In this document: one piece after another, positions 43,339 through 51,578 of the stretch
Layout of the letters: each line of letters begins with the position of its first letter
Position numbering within the stretch: the stretch's first letter is position 1
Source: Bacteroides sp. 51
Lineage (GTDB): Bacteria > Bacteroidota > Bacteroidia > Bacteroidales > Bacteroidaceae
NCBI RefSeq assembly: GCF_010500965.1
Contig: NZ_QVMI01000011.1
Span: 10,085 to 74,084 of the forward strand
Direction: 5' to 3'
DNA: 64,000 nucleotides
The notes under the pieces: model-generated
Told to the model about the DNA's origin: nothing
Databases searched by the model: none
Seen by the model: the letters and a program-made list of their open reading frames with translations, nothing else
Translations under genes and position numbers: made by a program

Positions 43339-44676
43339 ATGAAAATTAAAACGCTTGCAGCTATATTGTTCTTTTCGGCGGGAACAATGAATGCCGTTGC
43401 ACAAGAAGAAAACTGCAACAGCAACAGTAGTATTTCGCATGAGGCGGTAAGAGCCGGAAATTTTAAAGATGCGTATATACCATGGAGAGCAGTTCTGGAT
43501 AATTGTCCATTGCTTCGCTTCTACACTTTTGCCGATGGTTTTAAAATCCTGCAAGGATTCCTTGATGCAGACAATGCCGCAAATGGTAATAACAGAACAT
43601 CTGCAGATTATCAGAAGTATTTCAATGAACTAATGGAAGTTCATGATCTACGTATGAAATATATTCCGGAGTTTCAAACAAAAATGAAAGGTGTACCTTC
43701 TGTTGCAGATGCACTGGGAACAAAAGCAATCGCTTATCTGAACTATGCGCCAACACTAGATGTTGATTTGGTTTATGACTGGTTTAAGAAATCGGTAGAC
43801 GAATTAAAAGGCGAATCTTCGGGTACAGTATTGCATTACTTCCTTCAGGCATCCCTGGATAAATTGAAGAAAGAACCTGCACATCAGGAACAATTTATCA
43901 AAGATTATCTGAATGCCAGCCAATACATTCAGGAAGCCCTGGATGCTGCTGATAAAGAAAGCACTAAGACAAACCTTACTGTAGTAAAAGACAACGCTGT
44001 AGCTATGTTTATTAACAGTGGTGCTGCCAGCTGCTCTTCTTTACAGGAAATCTACGGTCCTAAAGTAGAAGCTAATAAAACAGATCTGAAAGTATTGCAA
44101 GAAGCTCTTGACGTAATGAAAATGATGGGATGTACAGAAGAAGAAGCTTATTTGCAGGCTTCACTTTACGCTTATCGCATTGAGCCAACAGTTGATGCAG
44201 CTTTAGGATGTGCTTATATGGCATACAAGAAAGGCGATCATGATGGCGCAGTGAAATTCTTCGATGAGGCTATCGGAATGGAAACAGATAATGCAAAGAA
44301 AGCAGATTTGTCGTACAGAGCTGCTGCCGTATTATCTGCTGCAAAGAGATTGTCTCAAGCTAGAAGCTATGCACAAAAATCACTTAGCTATGATGAGAAC
44401 TTTGGTAAAGCTCATTTGCTGATAGCTCAACTATATGCTATGAGTCCTAACTGGAGTGACGAAGGTGCACTGAACAAATGTACGTACTTTGTAATAATCG
44501 ACAGATTGCAGAGAGCTAAAGCTGTAGATTCTTCATTGACTGACGAAGCAAATAGATTGATCGGTACATACTCCCGCTACACTCCGGCAGCAGCCGATCT
44601 GTTCATGCTAGGTTATAAAGCTGGCGACCGTATCACAATTGGCGGTTGGATTGGTGAAACTACAACAATCAGATAA
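43339..44676 (+). CDS. Exported TPR-repeat protein
   Basis: A 445-residue protein with a signal peptide (MKIKTLAAILFFSAGTMNAVAQ). Helical repeats of TPR type run through it, clearest near the C-terminus (about 285-390; AALGCAYMAYKKGDHDGAVKFFDEAI, ADLSYRAAAVLSAAKRLSQARSYAQKSL). The N-terminal Cys (ENCNSNSS) is not in a lipobox. It is conserved beside lptC in Bacteroidales. It probably works in the periplasm as a scaffold in envelope assembly (inference). 39 bp after the barrel gene and 8 bp before lptC. Confidence 0.82.
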   Translation: MKIKTLAAILFFSAGTMNAVAQEENCNSNSSISHEAVRAGNFKDAYIPWRAVLDNCPLLRFYTFADGFKILQGFLDADNAANGNNRTSADYQKYFNELMEVHDLRMKYIPEFQTKMKGVPSVADALGTKAIAYLNYAPTLDVDLVYDWFKKSVDELKGESSGTVLHYFLQASLDKLKKEPAHQEQFIKDYLNASQYIQEALDAADKESTKTNLTVVKDNAVAMFINSGAASCSSLQEIYGPKVEANKTDLKVLQEALDVMKMMGCTEEEAYLQASLYAYRIEPTVDAALGCAYMAYKKGDHDGAVKFFDEAIGMETDNAKKADLSYRAAAVLSAAKRLSQARSYAQKSLSYDENFGKAHLLIAQLYAMSPNWSDEGALNKCTYFVIIDRLQRAKAVDSSLTDEANRLIGTYSRYTPAAADLFMLGYKAGDRITIGGWIGETTTIR

Positions 44677-44684
44677 TTTTGAAT

Positions 44685-45335
44685 ATGTTACGACGAAGTA
44701 ACAAACGCTTATTCTATACAAATAACAGCATAACAACCACCCTGCCGGTGGTTGTTATGCTGCTTTTATTCCTTTCCTGTACCGGAGGTAAAAAGAACAT
44801 AGGTGAGGCAATCACTGAACGCGATTCTCTTCCGATGATGAGTACATTAGGAGTTACTACATTTGTATCCGACTCAGGCATAACCCGCTATAAGGTAGAA
44901 ACTGAAGAATGGCTCATGTTTGACAGGAAGAAACCATCCTATTGGGCTTTTGAAAAAGGGGTTTACCTCGAGAAATTCGATTCAATCTTTCAGGTAGAAG
45001 CCAGTATAAAATCAGATACGGCTTATTTCTATGATAAAGATAAGCTCTGGAAGCTGATTGGAAATGTTGAGATACAAAACCTTAAAGGAGAAAGATTTGA
45101 TACCGAATTGCTGTATTGGGATCAGAATTCCGGTAAAGTATATTCCGATAAACGTATCCGGATAGAACAAATAGACCGGACTATTATCGGACAAGGCTTT
45201 GAATCCAATCAACAAATGACGGACTACAAGATTCATAATATGGAAGGTATCTTTTACGTCGATGAAGATGCCGGCGCTGTAAATCCACCGGTAGCACCAG
45301 CAGATACCATTTCAACAGATTCAATTAAACGATGA
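44685..45335 (+). CDS. lptC: LPS export protein LptC
   Basis: The ATG at 44685 is taken as the start (MLRRSNKRLFYTNN); an upstream TTG at 44679 in frame is less likely. The product has 216 residues with one hydrophobic N-terminal segment (LPVVVMLLLFLSC, with a lipobox-like Cys) and an LptC/OstA-like beta region (about 55-185; EEWLMFDRKKPSYWAFEKGVYLEKFD, WKLIGNVEIQNLKGERFDTELLYWD). It links the LptB2FG ABC transporter to LptA in LPS transport. Codons about 15-27 contain a perfect 16-bp hairpin. The stop overlaps the next start as ATGA. Confidence 0.88.
   Translation: MLRRSNKRLFYTNNSITTTLPVVVMLLLFLSCTGGKKNIGEAITERDSLPMMSTLGVTTFVSDSGITRYKVETEEWLMFDRKKPSYWAFEKGVYLEKFDSIFQVEASIKSDTAYFYDKDKLWKLIGNVEIQNLKGERFDTELLYWDQNSGKVYSDKRIRIEQIDRTIIGQGFESNQQMTDYKIHNMEGIFYVDEDAGAVNPPVAPADTISTDSIKR
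44726..44762 (+). promoter_or_regulatory. Strong hairpin inside the start of lptC
   Basis: CAGCATAACAACCACC (44726-44741) pairs perfectly with 44747-44762 around CTGCC, followed by CTTTTATT. It resembles an intrinsic terminator within coding sequence, about 40 nt after the lptC start. Confidence 0.7.
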
Positions 45336-46585
45336 CTATTGTCTATCTGCTCATAACCATACTTTTTTCCGCCTTTTTCTCCGGAATGGAAATTGCTTTT
45401 ATTTCGGTTGATAAATTGCGTTTCGAGATGAATAAGAAGAATAGCATTTCTTATCCTGTTATCTCTTATTTCTTTCGCCATTCCAATAACTTTATTTCCA
45501 CCATGCTGGTGGGCAATAATATTGCTTTAGTCATTTATGGTATCTTGATGGCTCAGTTGATCGAAGAGAATCTGCTGAAGAACATCATTCATAACGAGTT
45601 TCTGATGGTTCTCGTTCAAACCATTATATCTACACTTATTATACTTGTAACAGGTGAATTCCTCCCTAAGACACTCTTTAAGATTAATCCGAACCTGATG
45701 CTTAAGGTTTTTTCCATTCCCCTGTTTATCTGTTATATCGTTTTGTTGCCGATTTCATTTTTAGCATCCAGCATATCAACACTTTTTCTACGCTTGTTTG
45801 GTGTAAAAGTAAATAAAGAAGCATCAGAAAAGGCTTTTGGCCGGGTCGATCTCGACTATTTTATCCAAACAGGAATAGATAATGCAGAAAGCCAGGAGGA
45901 ATTAGACTCGGAAGTGAAAATCTTTCAGAATGCCCTCGACTTTTCTACAATAAAGATCAGAGATTGTATTGTGCCCCGAACCGAAGTTGTGGCTGCCGAT
46001 CTGACCACATCTCTTGATGAACTAAAGAATAAATTTGTAGAATCTGGATTGTCGAAGGTTATCGTATATTATGGAAATATAGATAATGTAGTTGGATATA
46101 TACATTCTTCTGAAATGTTCCGTAACCCCAAAGACTGGACAGAGAATGTCAAAGAAATCCCGATTGTTCCCGAAACGATGGCGGCGCATAAACTGATGAA
46201 GCTTTTTATGCAGCAAAAAAAGACGATTGCTGTAGTTGTTGATGAATTTGGTGGTATGTCGGGGATTGTTACACTAGAGGACCTGGTAGAAGAGATCTTT
46301 GGCGATATTGAAGATGAACATGATAATACTTCTTATATATGCAAGCAGTTAACAGAAGACGAATATGTACTTTCCGGGCGCTTGGAAATAGAAAAAGTGA
46401 ATGAGACTTTCGGTTTGGAATTACCGGAATCGGATGATTATATGACGGTTGGAGGCTTGATCCTCAATCAATATCAAAGTTTCCCCAAAATGCATGAATT
46501 GATAGTTATAGATAAGTATCAGTTTAAAATAATAAAAGTAACTTCAACGAAAATAGAACTCGTCCGGTTGAAAATCCTGGAATAA
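45332..46585 (+). CDS. CNNM/CBS/CorC hemolysin-family membrane protein (GldE-like)
   Basis: A 417-residue protein. Four hydrophobic segments form an N-terminal DUF21/CNNM domain (about 1-170), including FSAFFSGMEIAFISVDKLRFE and VTGEFLPKTLFKI. Two CBS domains follow (about 195-320; VPRTEVVAADLTT and GGMSGIVTLEDLVEEIFGDIEDEHD), and a CorC_HlyC domain completes it (about 335-415). Family members are linked to magnesium/cobalt efflux; in gliding Bacteroidetes the homologue GldE supports motility and protein export. Coupled to lptC by a 4-bp overlap. Confidence 0.92.
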   Translation: MTIVYLLITILFSAFFSGMEIAFISVDKLRFEMNKKNSISYPVISYFFRHSNNFISTMLVGNNIALVIYGILMAQLIEENLLKNIIHNEFLMVLVQTIISTLIILVTGEFLPKTLFKINPNLMLKVFSIPLFICYIVLLPISFLASSISTLFLRLFGVKVNKEASEKAFGRVDLDYFIQTGIDNAESQEELDSEVKIFQNALDFSTIKIRDCIVPRTEVVAADLTTSLDELKNKFVESGLSKVIVYYGNIDNVVGYIHSSEMFRNPKDWTENVKEIPIVPETMAAHKLMKLFMQQKKTIAVVVDEFGGMSGIVTLEDLVEEIFGDIEDEHDNTSYICKQLTEDEYVLSGRLEIEKVNETFGLELPESDDYMTVGGLILNQYQSFPKMHELIVIDKYQFKIIKVTSTKIELVRLKILE

Positions 46586-46728
46586 GCCCGAGGCAGGCAG
46601 CCAAGTTTTGCTAATCCTGTATTTTTTTAGGATATATGTGGGTGAATATTAGCATTTTTTGTATCTTCGTGCGCTTAATTGACTAGATTAGAAAAAAATA
46701 ATAATAAAAATAAATTGTACGAACTAAA

Positions 46729-48867
46729 ATGGCAACTTTACAGAACATTAGATCCAAAGGACCTCTATTGATTATTGTTATTGGTCTGGCGCTATTTGCA
46801 TTTATTGCTGGCGACGCTTGGAAAGTTATGCAGCCGCATCAAACACAAGATGTGGGCGAGGTAAACGGTAAATCACTTTCAGCACAAGAATACCAAACTA
46901 TGGTAGAAGAATATACTGAAGCGATTAAGTTTTCCAATAACCTGACTGCTTTAACTGACGAGCAAACCAATCAGATTAAAGACGAGGTATGGCGTAATTA
47001 TGTAAACAATAACCTGATTGAAACCGAAGCAAAAAAGATTGGTTTGACTGTATCTAAAGCAGAAATTCAGGCTATCATTGATGCGGGAATTCACCCCATG
47101 TTGCAATCTACACCGTTCCGTAACCCTCAAACAGGTGCATTCGATAAGGATATGCTGAAGAAATTCCTTGTTGACTATTCAAAAATGAATCCTCAAACAG
47201 GTACTTCCGAATATATGGAATATTACCGCTCGTTGTACAACTTCTGGACTTTTGTTGAGAAGAGCATTGTACAAAACCGTTTGGCTGAAAAGTATATGGC
47301 TTTGATCACTAAAGCTATGGGCTCAAATCCAATCGAAGCTCAGGCTGCTTTTGATGGTAGAGTAAATCAGTTTGACCTGTTACTTGCTGCTGTTCCTTAT
47401 TCTTCTATCCCTGACTCCACTATTAAAGTAAAGGAGTCGGAAGTGAAGAGTTTGTATGATAAGAAAAAAGAGCAATTCAGGCAGTATGTTGAAACTCGCG
47501 ATATCAAATACATTGATGTTCAGGTTGTAGCTAGTGCAGAAGATAGAGCTGCTCTTCAAAAAGAATTAGTAGAATTCTCGGAACAACTTACAGGCATGAA
47601 TGCAGATTATACTTCATTCATCCGTTCTACCGGATCTGAATATCCTTATGTTGACCTGTATTATTCTAAAGAAGCTTATCCTGCTGATGTTATCGCCCGT
47701 TTGGACTCTGCCGCTATAGGTGAAGTTTATGGTCCTTACTTCAACGCTTCGGATAATACACTTAACTCTTTCAAGAAGATTGCTAAAACCGTAGCTGCCG
47801 ACTCTATTGAATATCGCCAGATTCAGGTATTTGGTGAAGATGAAGCTAAAACAAGAATACTTGCCGATAGTATTTATACAGCTATCAAAGGTGGAGCAAA
47901 CTTCGCAGAATTGGCTAAGAAATATAATCAAAATGGTGAAGCTAACTGGATTACTTCAGCAAATTATGAAAATGCTCCACTTGACGGCGATAATCTGAAA
48001 TATATTACTGCAATTACTAACCTGAATGTGAATGAAATTTCAAACACTCCGGTTGGTGTAGGCAATATAATCATACAGGTTATGAACAAGAAAGTCATGA
48101 AGGATAAATATAAAGTGGCTGTTATAAAAAGACCTGTTGATTTCAGCAAGGAAACATACAACAAAGCTTATAATGATTTCAGCCAGTTTATTGCTGCTAA
48201 TCCAACCTTAGATAAAGTTGTGGAAAATGCAGAAGATGCCGGATACAGACTACTTGAAAGAAGTGATCTTTATAGTTCTGATCATGGCGTTGGTAGTATC
48301 AAAGGAACGAAAGAAGCTTTAAGATGGGCTTTCGGAGCTAAACCAGGTGAAGTTTCTGAGTTGTACGAATGTGGTGATAATGACAGATTATTGGTTGTTG
48401 CTTTGGAAGGTATTACCAAAGAAGGTTACCGCTCTATGCAATCAGTACTTACTCAGTTAAGAGCTGAAGTTGTTAAAGATAAAAAAGCTGAAAAGATCAT
48501 AGGAGATATGAAGGCTTTGAACGCTACATCTTTCGACCAGTATAAATCTATGGCTGATGCTGTAAGTGATTCTGTGAAACACGTTACATTTGCTGCTCCT
48601 GCTTATGTTTCAGCATTGCGTAGTAGCGAACCTTTGGTAGGTGCATATGCTTCTGTAGCTCCAATGAATCAGTTAAGCCAACCGATTAAGGGTAATTCTG
48701 GCGTAATGGTTATGCAAGTGTATGCTAAGGAAAACCAAAACGAAACATTCGATGCTAAAGCAGAAGAAGGTAATCTACAGAGTATGCACCAGCGTATGTT
48801 GAGCCGCTACATGAATGACCTTTATCTGAAAGGAAACGTAAAAGATAACCGCTACTTATTCTTTTAA
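46729..48867 (+). CDS. ppiD: Periplasmic folding chaperone / peptidylprolyl isomerase (PpiD/SurA-like)
   Basis: A 712-residue inner-membrane-anchored protein. It has one N-terminal helix (about 10-30, GPLLIIVIGLALFAFIAGDAW), a SurA_N-like helical chaperone region (about 35-210) and a parvulin rotamase-like domain (about 350-450; ILADSIYTAIKGGANFAELAKKYNQNGEANW). A further C-terminal helical region follows. It assists folding of proteins leaving the Sec channel. It follows the coaX-lptC cluster with a 143-bp gap and a TATCTTCG weak -7 element (46662-46669), so it may be separately transcribed as well. Confidence 0.9.
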   Translation: MATLQNIRSKGPLLIIVIGLALFAFIAGDAWKVMQPHQTQDVGEVNGKSLSAQEYQTMVEEYTEAIKFSNNLTALTDEQTNQIKDEVWRNYVNNNLIETEAKKIGLTVSKAEIQAIIDAGIHPMLQSTPFRNPQTGAFDKDMLKKFLVDYSKMNPQTGTSEYMEYYRSLYNFWTFVEKSIVQNRLAEKYMALITKAMGSNPIEAQAAFDGRVNQFDLLLAAVPYSSIPDSTIKVKESEVKSLYDKKKEQFRQYVETRDIKYIDVQVVASAEDRAALQKELVEFSEQLTGMNADYTSFIRSTGSEYPYVDLYYSKEAYPADVIARLDSAAIGEVYGPYFNASDNTLNSFKKIAKTVAADSIEYRQIQVFGEDEAKTRILADSIYTAIKGGANFAELAKKYNQNGEANWITSANYENAPLDGDNLKYITAITNLNVNEISNTPVGVGNIIIQVMNKKVMKDKYKVAVIKRPVDFSKETYNKAYNDFSQFIAANPTLDKVVENAEDAGYRLLERSDLYSSDHGVGSIKGTKEALRWAFGAKPGEVSELYECGDNDRLLVVALEGITKEGYRSMQSVLTQLRAEVVKDKKAEKIIGDMKALNATSFDQYKSMADAVSDSVKHVTFAAPAYVSALRSSEPLVGAYASVAPMNQLSQPIKGNSGVMVMQVYAKENQNETFDAKAEEGNLQSMHQRMLSRYMNDLYLKGNVKDNRYLFF

Positions 48868-48897
48868 AGAATACGCAGAATAGTTAAAAAGGAATTT

Positions 48898-48960
48898 GAA
48901 CACAGAGACACAAAGGCACAGAGGGAAATTAAAACTCTGTGCCTTTGTGTCTCTGTGTTC
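48898..48960. terminator. 26-bp perfect hairpin (CACAGAG-type repeat)
   Basis: 48898-48923 (GAACACAGAGACACAAAGGC...) pairs perfectly with 48935-48960 around an 11-nt loop. This repeat type, built from ACACAGAG and CACAAAG words, is common between Bacteroidales genes. It separates ppiD from the next gene. Confidence 0.88.
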
Positions 48961-48994
48961 ATTGTTATTTTTATTAGACGCACTTATAAATCGT

Positions 48995-49002
48995 TATTTT
49001 TG
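48995..49002 (+). promoter_or_regulatory. -7 element of the 49038-54628 operon
   Basis: TATTTTTG, with TTAG at 48974-48977 as a weak -33 element. The ATG at 49038 follows. Confidence 0.55.
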
Positions 49003-49037
49003 TGTAAGTTTGTAGATAAGAATAAGAACCGGATATA

Positions 49038-50318
49038 ATGACTGATTTGGAAAGAAAACAAATAATAGCTTTGATTCATAGAGAAGTTATGCCGGCTATT
49101 GGTTGTACTGAACCTATTGCTGTTGCCTTATGTGTTGCGAAAGCTACTGAAACATTGGGGGTAAAGCCTGAAAAGGTCGATGTATATCTCAGCGCTAATG
49201 TATTGAAAAATGCAATGGGCGTAGGAATACCGGGAACGCGTATGATTGGGTTGCCTATTGCCGTTGCACTTGGGGCTTTGATCGGAAAATCAGATTATCA
49301 GTTGGAGGTGCTTAAAGATTGTACCCCTGATGTGGTAGAGAAAGCCAAATCATTTATTGATGAGAAACGGGTGAATATCTCGCTAAAAGAAGGGATTGAC
49401 GAAAAACTTTACGTGGAAGTACGATGTGAAGCAGATAATTCACAAGCTGTAGCTATTATTGCCGGTGGGCATACTTCATTTATCTATATCGCTCGTAATA
49501 CAGAAATTTTGTTGGATAAACAGCATACGGCTGAACAAGAAGAAGATACAGATGCCCCTGAACTGACATTGCGTAAGGTTTATGATTTTGCGTTAACTGC
49601 TCCTTTAGATGAGATTCGTTTTATTCTTGAAACGGCCCGATTGAATAAAGCGGCAGCAGAGAGTTCTTTTGAAGGTAACTATGGACATTCACTGGGTAGA
49701 ATGCTCCGTGGTAGTCAGGAGTGCAAAATACTAGGGGATACCGTGTTTTTACATATTCTTTCCTATACATCAGGGGCTTGTGATGCCCGGATGGCAGGTG
49801 CTATGATACCTGTTATGAGTAATTCGGGTAGTGGTAATCAGGGTATTTCAGCGACATTGCCAGTGCTTATTTATGCAGAAGAAAATGGAAAATCGGAAGA
49901 GGAACTGATACGTGCACTGATGCTCAGTCATCTTACGGTGATTTATATAAAACAGAGTTTGGGTCGTCTTTCCGCTTTATGTGGATGTGTTGTTGCTGCC
50001 ACTGGTTCAAGTTGTGGTATCACCTGGCTTATGGGGGGCGACTTCTGCCGGGTATCTTTTGCTGTTCAGAATATGATAGCCAATCTTACTGGTATGATAT
50101 GCGATGGTGCTAAACCAAGCTGTGCATTGAAAGTGGCCAGTGGAGTATCCATGGCTGTACTCTCCGCTATGATGGCTATGGAGAATAAATGTGTAACTTC
50201 AGTGGAAGGAATCATTGATGAAGATGTAGACCAAAGCATCCGAAACCTGACCAGAATAGGTTCACAAGCCATGAATGAGACAGATAAGATGGTGTTGGAC
50301 ATTATGACGAGCAAATAG
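49038..50318 (+). CDS. L-cysteine desulfidase / UPF0597 family protein
   Basis: A 426-residue protein of the serine-dehydratase-alpha-like UPF0597 family (YhaM/CyuA). Conserved blocks are REVMPAIGCTEPIAVAL (about 15-31), NVLKNAMGVGIPGTRMIGLP (about 53-72), the central SNSGSGNQGISATLPV (about 268-283) and the late Cys set GRLSALCGCVVAATGSSCG (about 311-329) that can bind a 4Fe-4S cluster. CyuA converts L-cysteine to pyruvate, ammonia and sulfide and is oxygen sensitive. Substrate is inferred from family. The TerB-C gene begins 12 bp later, so it probably heads that transcript. Confidence 0.9.
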   Translation: MTDLERKQIIALIHREVMPAIGCTEPIAVALCVAKATETLGVKPEKVDVYLSANVLKNAMGVGIPGTRMIGLPIAVALGALIGKSDYQLEVLKDCTPDVVEKAKSFIDEKRVNISLKEGIDEKLYVEVRCEADNSQAVAIIAGGHTSFIYIARNTEILLDKQHTAEQEEDTDAPELTLRKVYDFALTAPLDEIRFILETARLNKAAAESSFEGNYGHSLGRMLRGSQECKILGDTVFLHILSYTSGACDARMAGAMIPVMSNSGSGNQGISATLPVLIYAEENGKSEEELIRALMLSHLTVIYIKQSLGRLSALCGCVVAATGSSCGITWLMGGDFCRVSFAVQNMIANLTGMICDGAKPSCALKVASGVSMAVLSAMMAMENKCVTSVEGIIDEDVDQSIRNLTRIGSQAMNETDKMVLDIMTSK

Positions 50319-50330
50319 AGGTTGGTCTGA

Positions 50331-51578
50331 ATGATTTTTGAATGGATTATTATATTGGTTGTTCTTGCCTTCACTTCAATTCCTGTGGTGATTTTAATTG
50401 CTGCTGTATATCAAACTTTCACCTCTGGTCACAGGAGGAAATTAAACGATTATGCCCCTTTTCCCGGAAGTGATTTTAAAGTTAGTTTGAAGGAATATCA
50501 TGAGATACAAAAAATGGAAAAATTGCTTCCGTATGTATCGAACCGCTTTTGTAAGCAGCGAACGCTTATACTCTATTTCACAATACAAAGGAAATATCAC
50601 CGAGAAGATGATCGTAGTAAAGATGCTATCCTTCAGTTATGCAAAATTGCTATATTTCAGAAACTGAATTATGATAGTCTGGGGCAGGATGAATTCTATG
50701 GGAATTATATACAGCTATTAAATAATCCGGAACTGTGTCAGGCTATATCTACAGAATCGCACAAATTAATAGCTTCTGTTTCTTGGGTCGATGAGAGTCT
50801 TTATAATGCATGTACGGATGCTTGGGAAATCTATTATTCTCGCCTGCGAGAAGCCTTTAAACCGGAAAACGTACAGTCATATTATGATGAAGTCTGTTGG
50901 TTGGCCGATCGCAACAGTAGCGTTATGACAAAGAGAAAACTTTATCTTGACTCCTATCAGTTTCTGGTAGAAACGGATCGCGAATATTCATTAAGGTTTT
51001 ATCTGCACTATCTTAATGTTTCTACTGAAATAAAATATCGTAAGATATCGGCCAAAAATAGTAAGAAGCTGTTTCGCAGACAGGGAGAAAAGGAACGATT
51101 TGACGCTATCTGTACCGATTTATTGCGGTTTAAGGATATATCAAAAGTCTTGGATCAATTTGATCAGCTACAAATATCTCAACGAAAGAAGATCTCATTA
51201 AATATAGAGGCGATTAAGACAGCAGCCGAGAAACAATCTAAGGTCGCGGGTGTGTTGAGTGAGTGGTTGGCCGACGAAGAAGAAGTGCCCGAAACAGATA
51301 GAATACCCCAGAAGAATATAGAAGAAAACTCTAGGATGAGATCGCAGGAAAATCCTAAAGATGTTTTGTTTCAGTTATTTATTGATAACTCTTATAGGAT
51401 AAATAAAGAAGAAGTTGATATATTTGCACGTTCCCACGGACTTTTTACCAGCCAGTTTGTGGAGGGAATTAATGATGAACACTTTGAAGAGCTGGATGAT
51501 GTGTTGATTGAAGAAGACGAAGAATACTATATATTAAATGAGGTCTATTGCCAGCAAATAAAAGAGCATGAAGATTAA
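50331..51578 (+). CDS. Membrane-anchored TerB-C domain protein
   Basis: A 415-residue protein. It has one N-terminal membrane helix (about 3-27, FEWIIILVVLAFTSIPVVILI), a helical middle (about 55-290) rich in charged and aromatic residues, and a C-terminal segment (about 340-412) with IDNSYRINKEEVDIFARSHG, LFTSQFVEGINDEHFEELDD and IEEDEEYYILNEVY. The tail matches the TerB-C pattern of tellurium-resistance-type stress systems. It overlaps the ATPase gene by 11 bp. With TelA two genes downstream, it suggests a membrane-associated Ter-type complex. Assignment of the middle region is not possible by eye. Confidence 0.75.
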   Translation: MIFEWIIILVVLAFTSIPVVILIAAVYQTFTSGHRRKLNDYAPFPGSDFKVSLKEYHEIQKMEKLLPYVSNRFCKQRTLILYFTIQRKYHREDDRSKDAILQLCKIAIFQKLNYDSLGQDEFYGNYIQLLNNPELCQAISTESHKLIASVSWVDESLYNACTDAWEIYYSRLREAFKPENVQSYYDEVCWLADRNSSVMTKRKLYLDSYQFLVETDREYSLRFYLHYLNVSTEIKYRKISAKNSKKLFRRQGEKERFDAICTDLLRFKDISKVLDQFDQLQISQRKKISLNIEAIKTAAEKQSKVAGVLSEWLADEEEVPETDRIPQKNIEENSRMRSQENPKDVLFQLFIDNSYRINKEEVDIFARSHGLFTSQFVEGINDEHFEELDDVLIEEDEEYYILNEVYCQQIKEHED

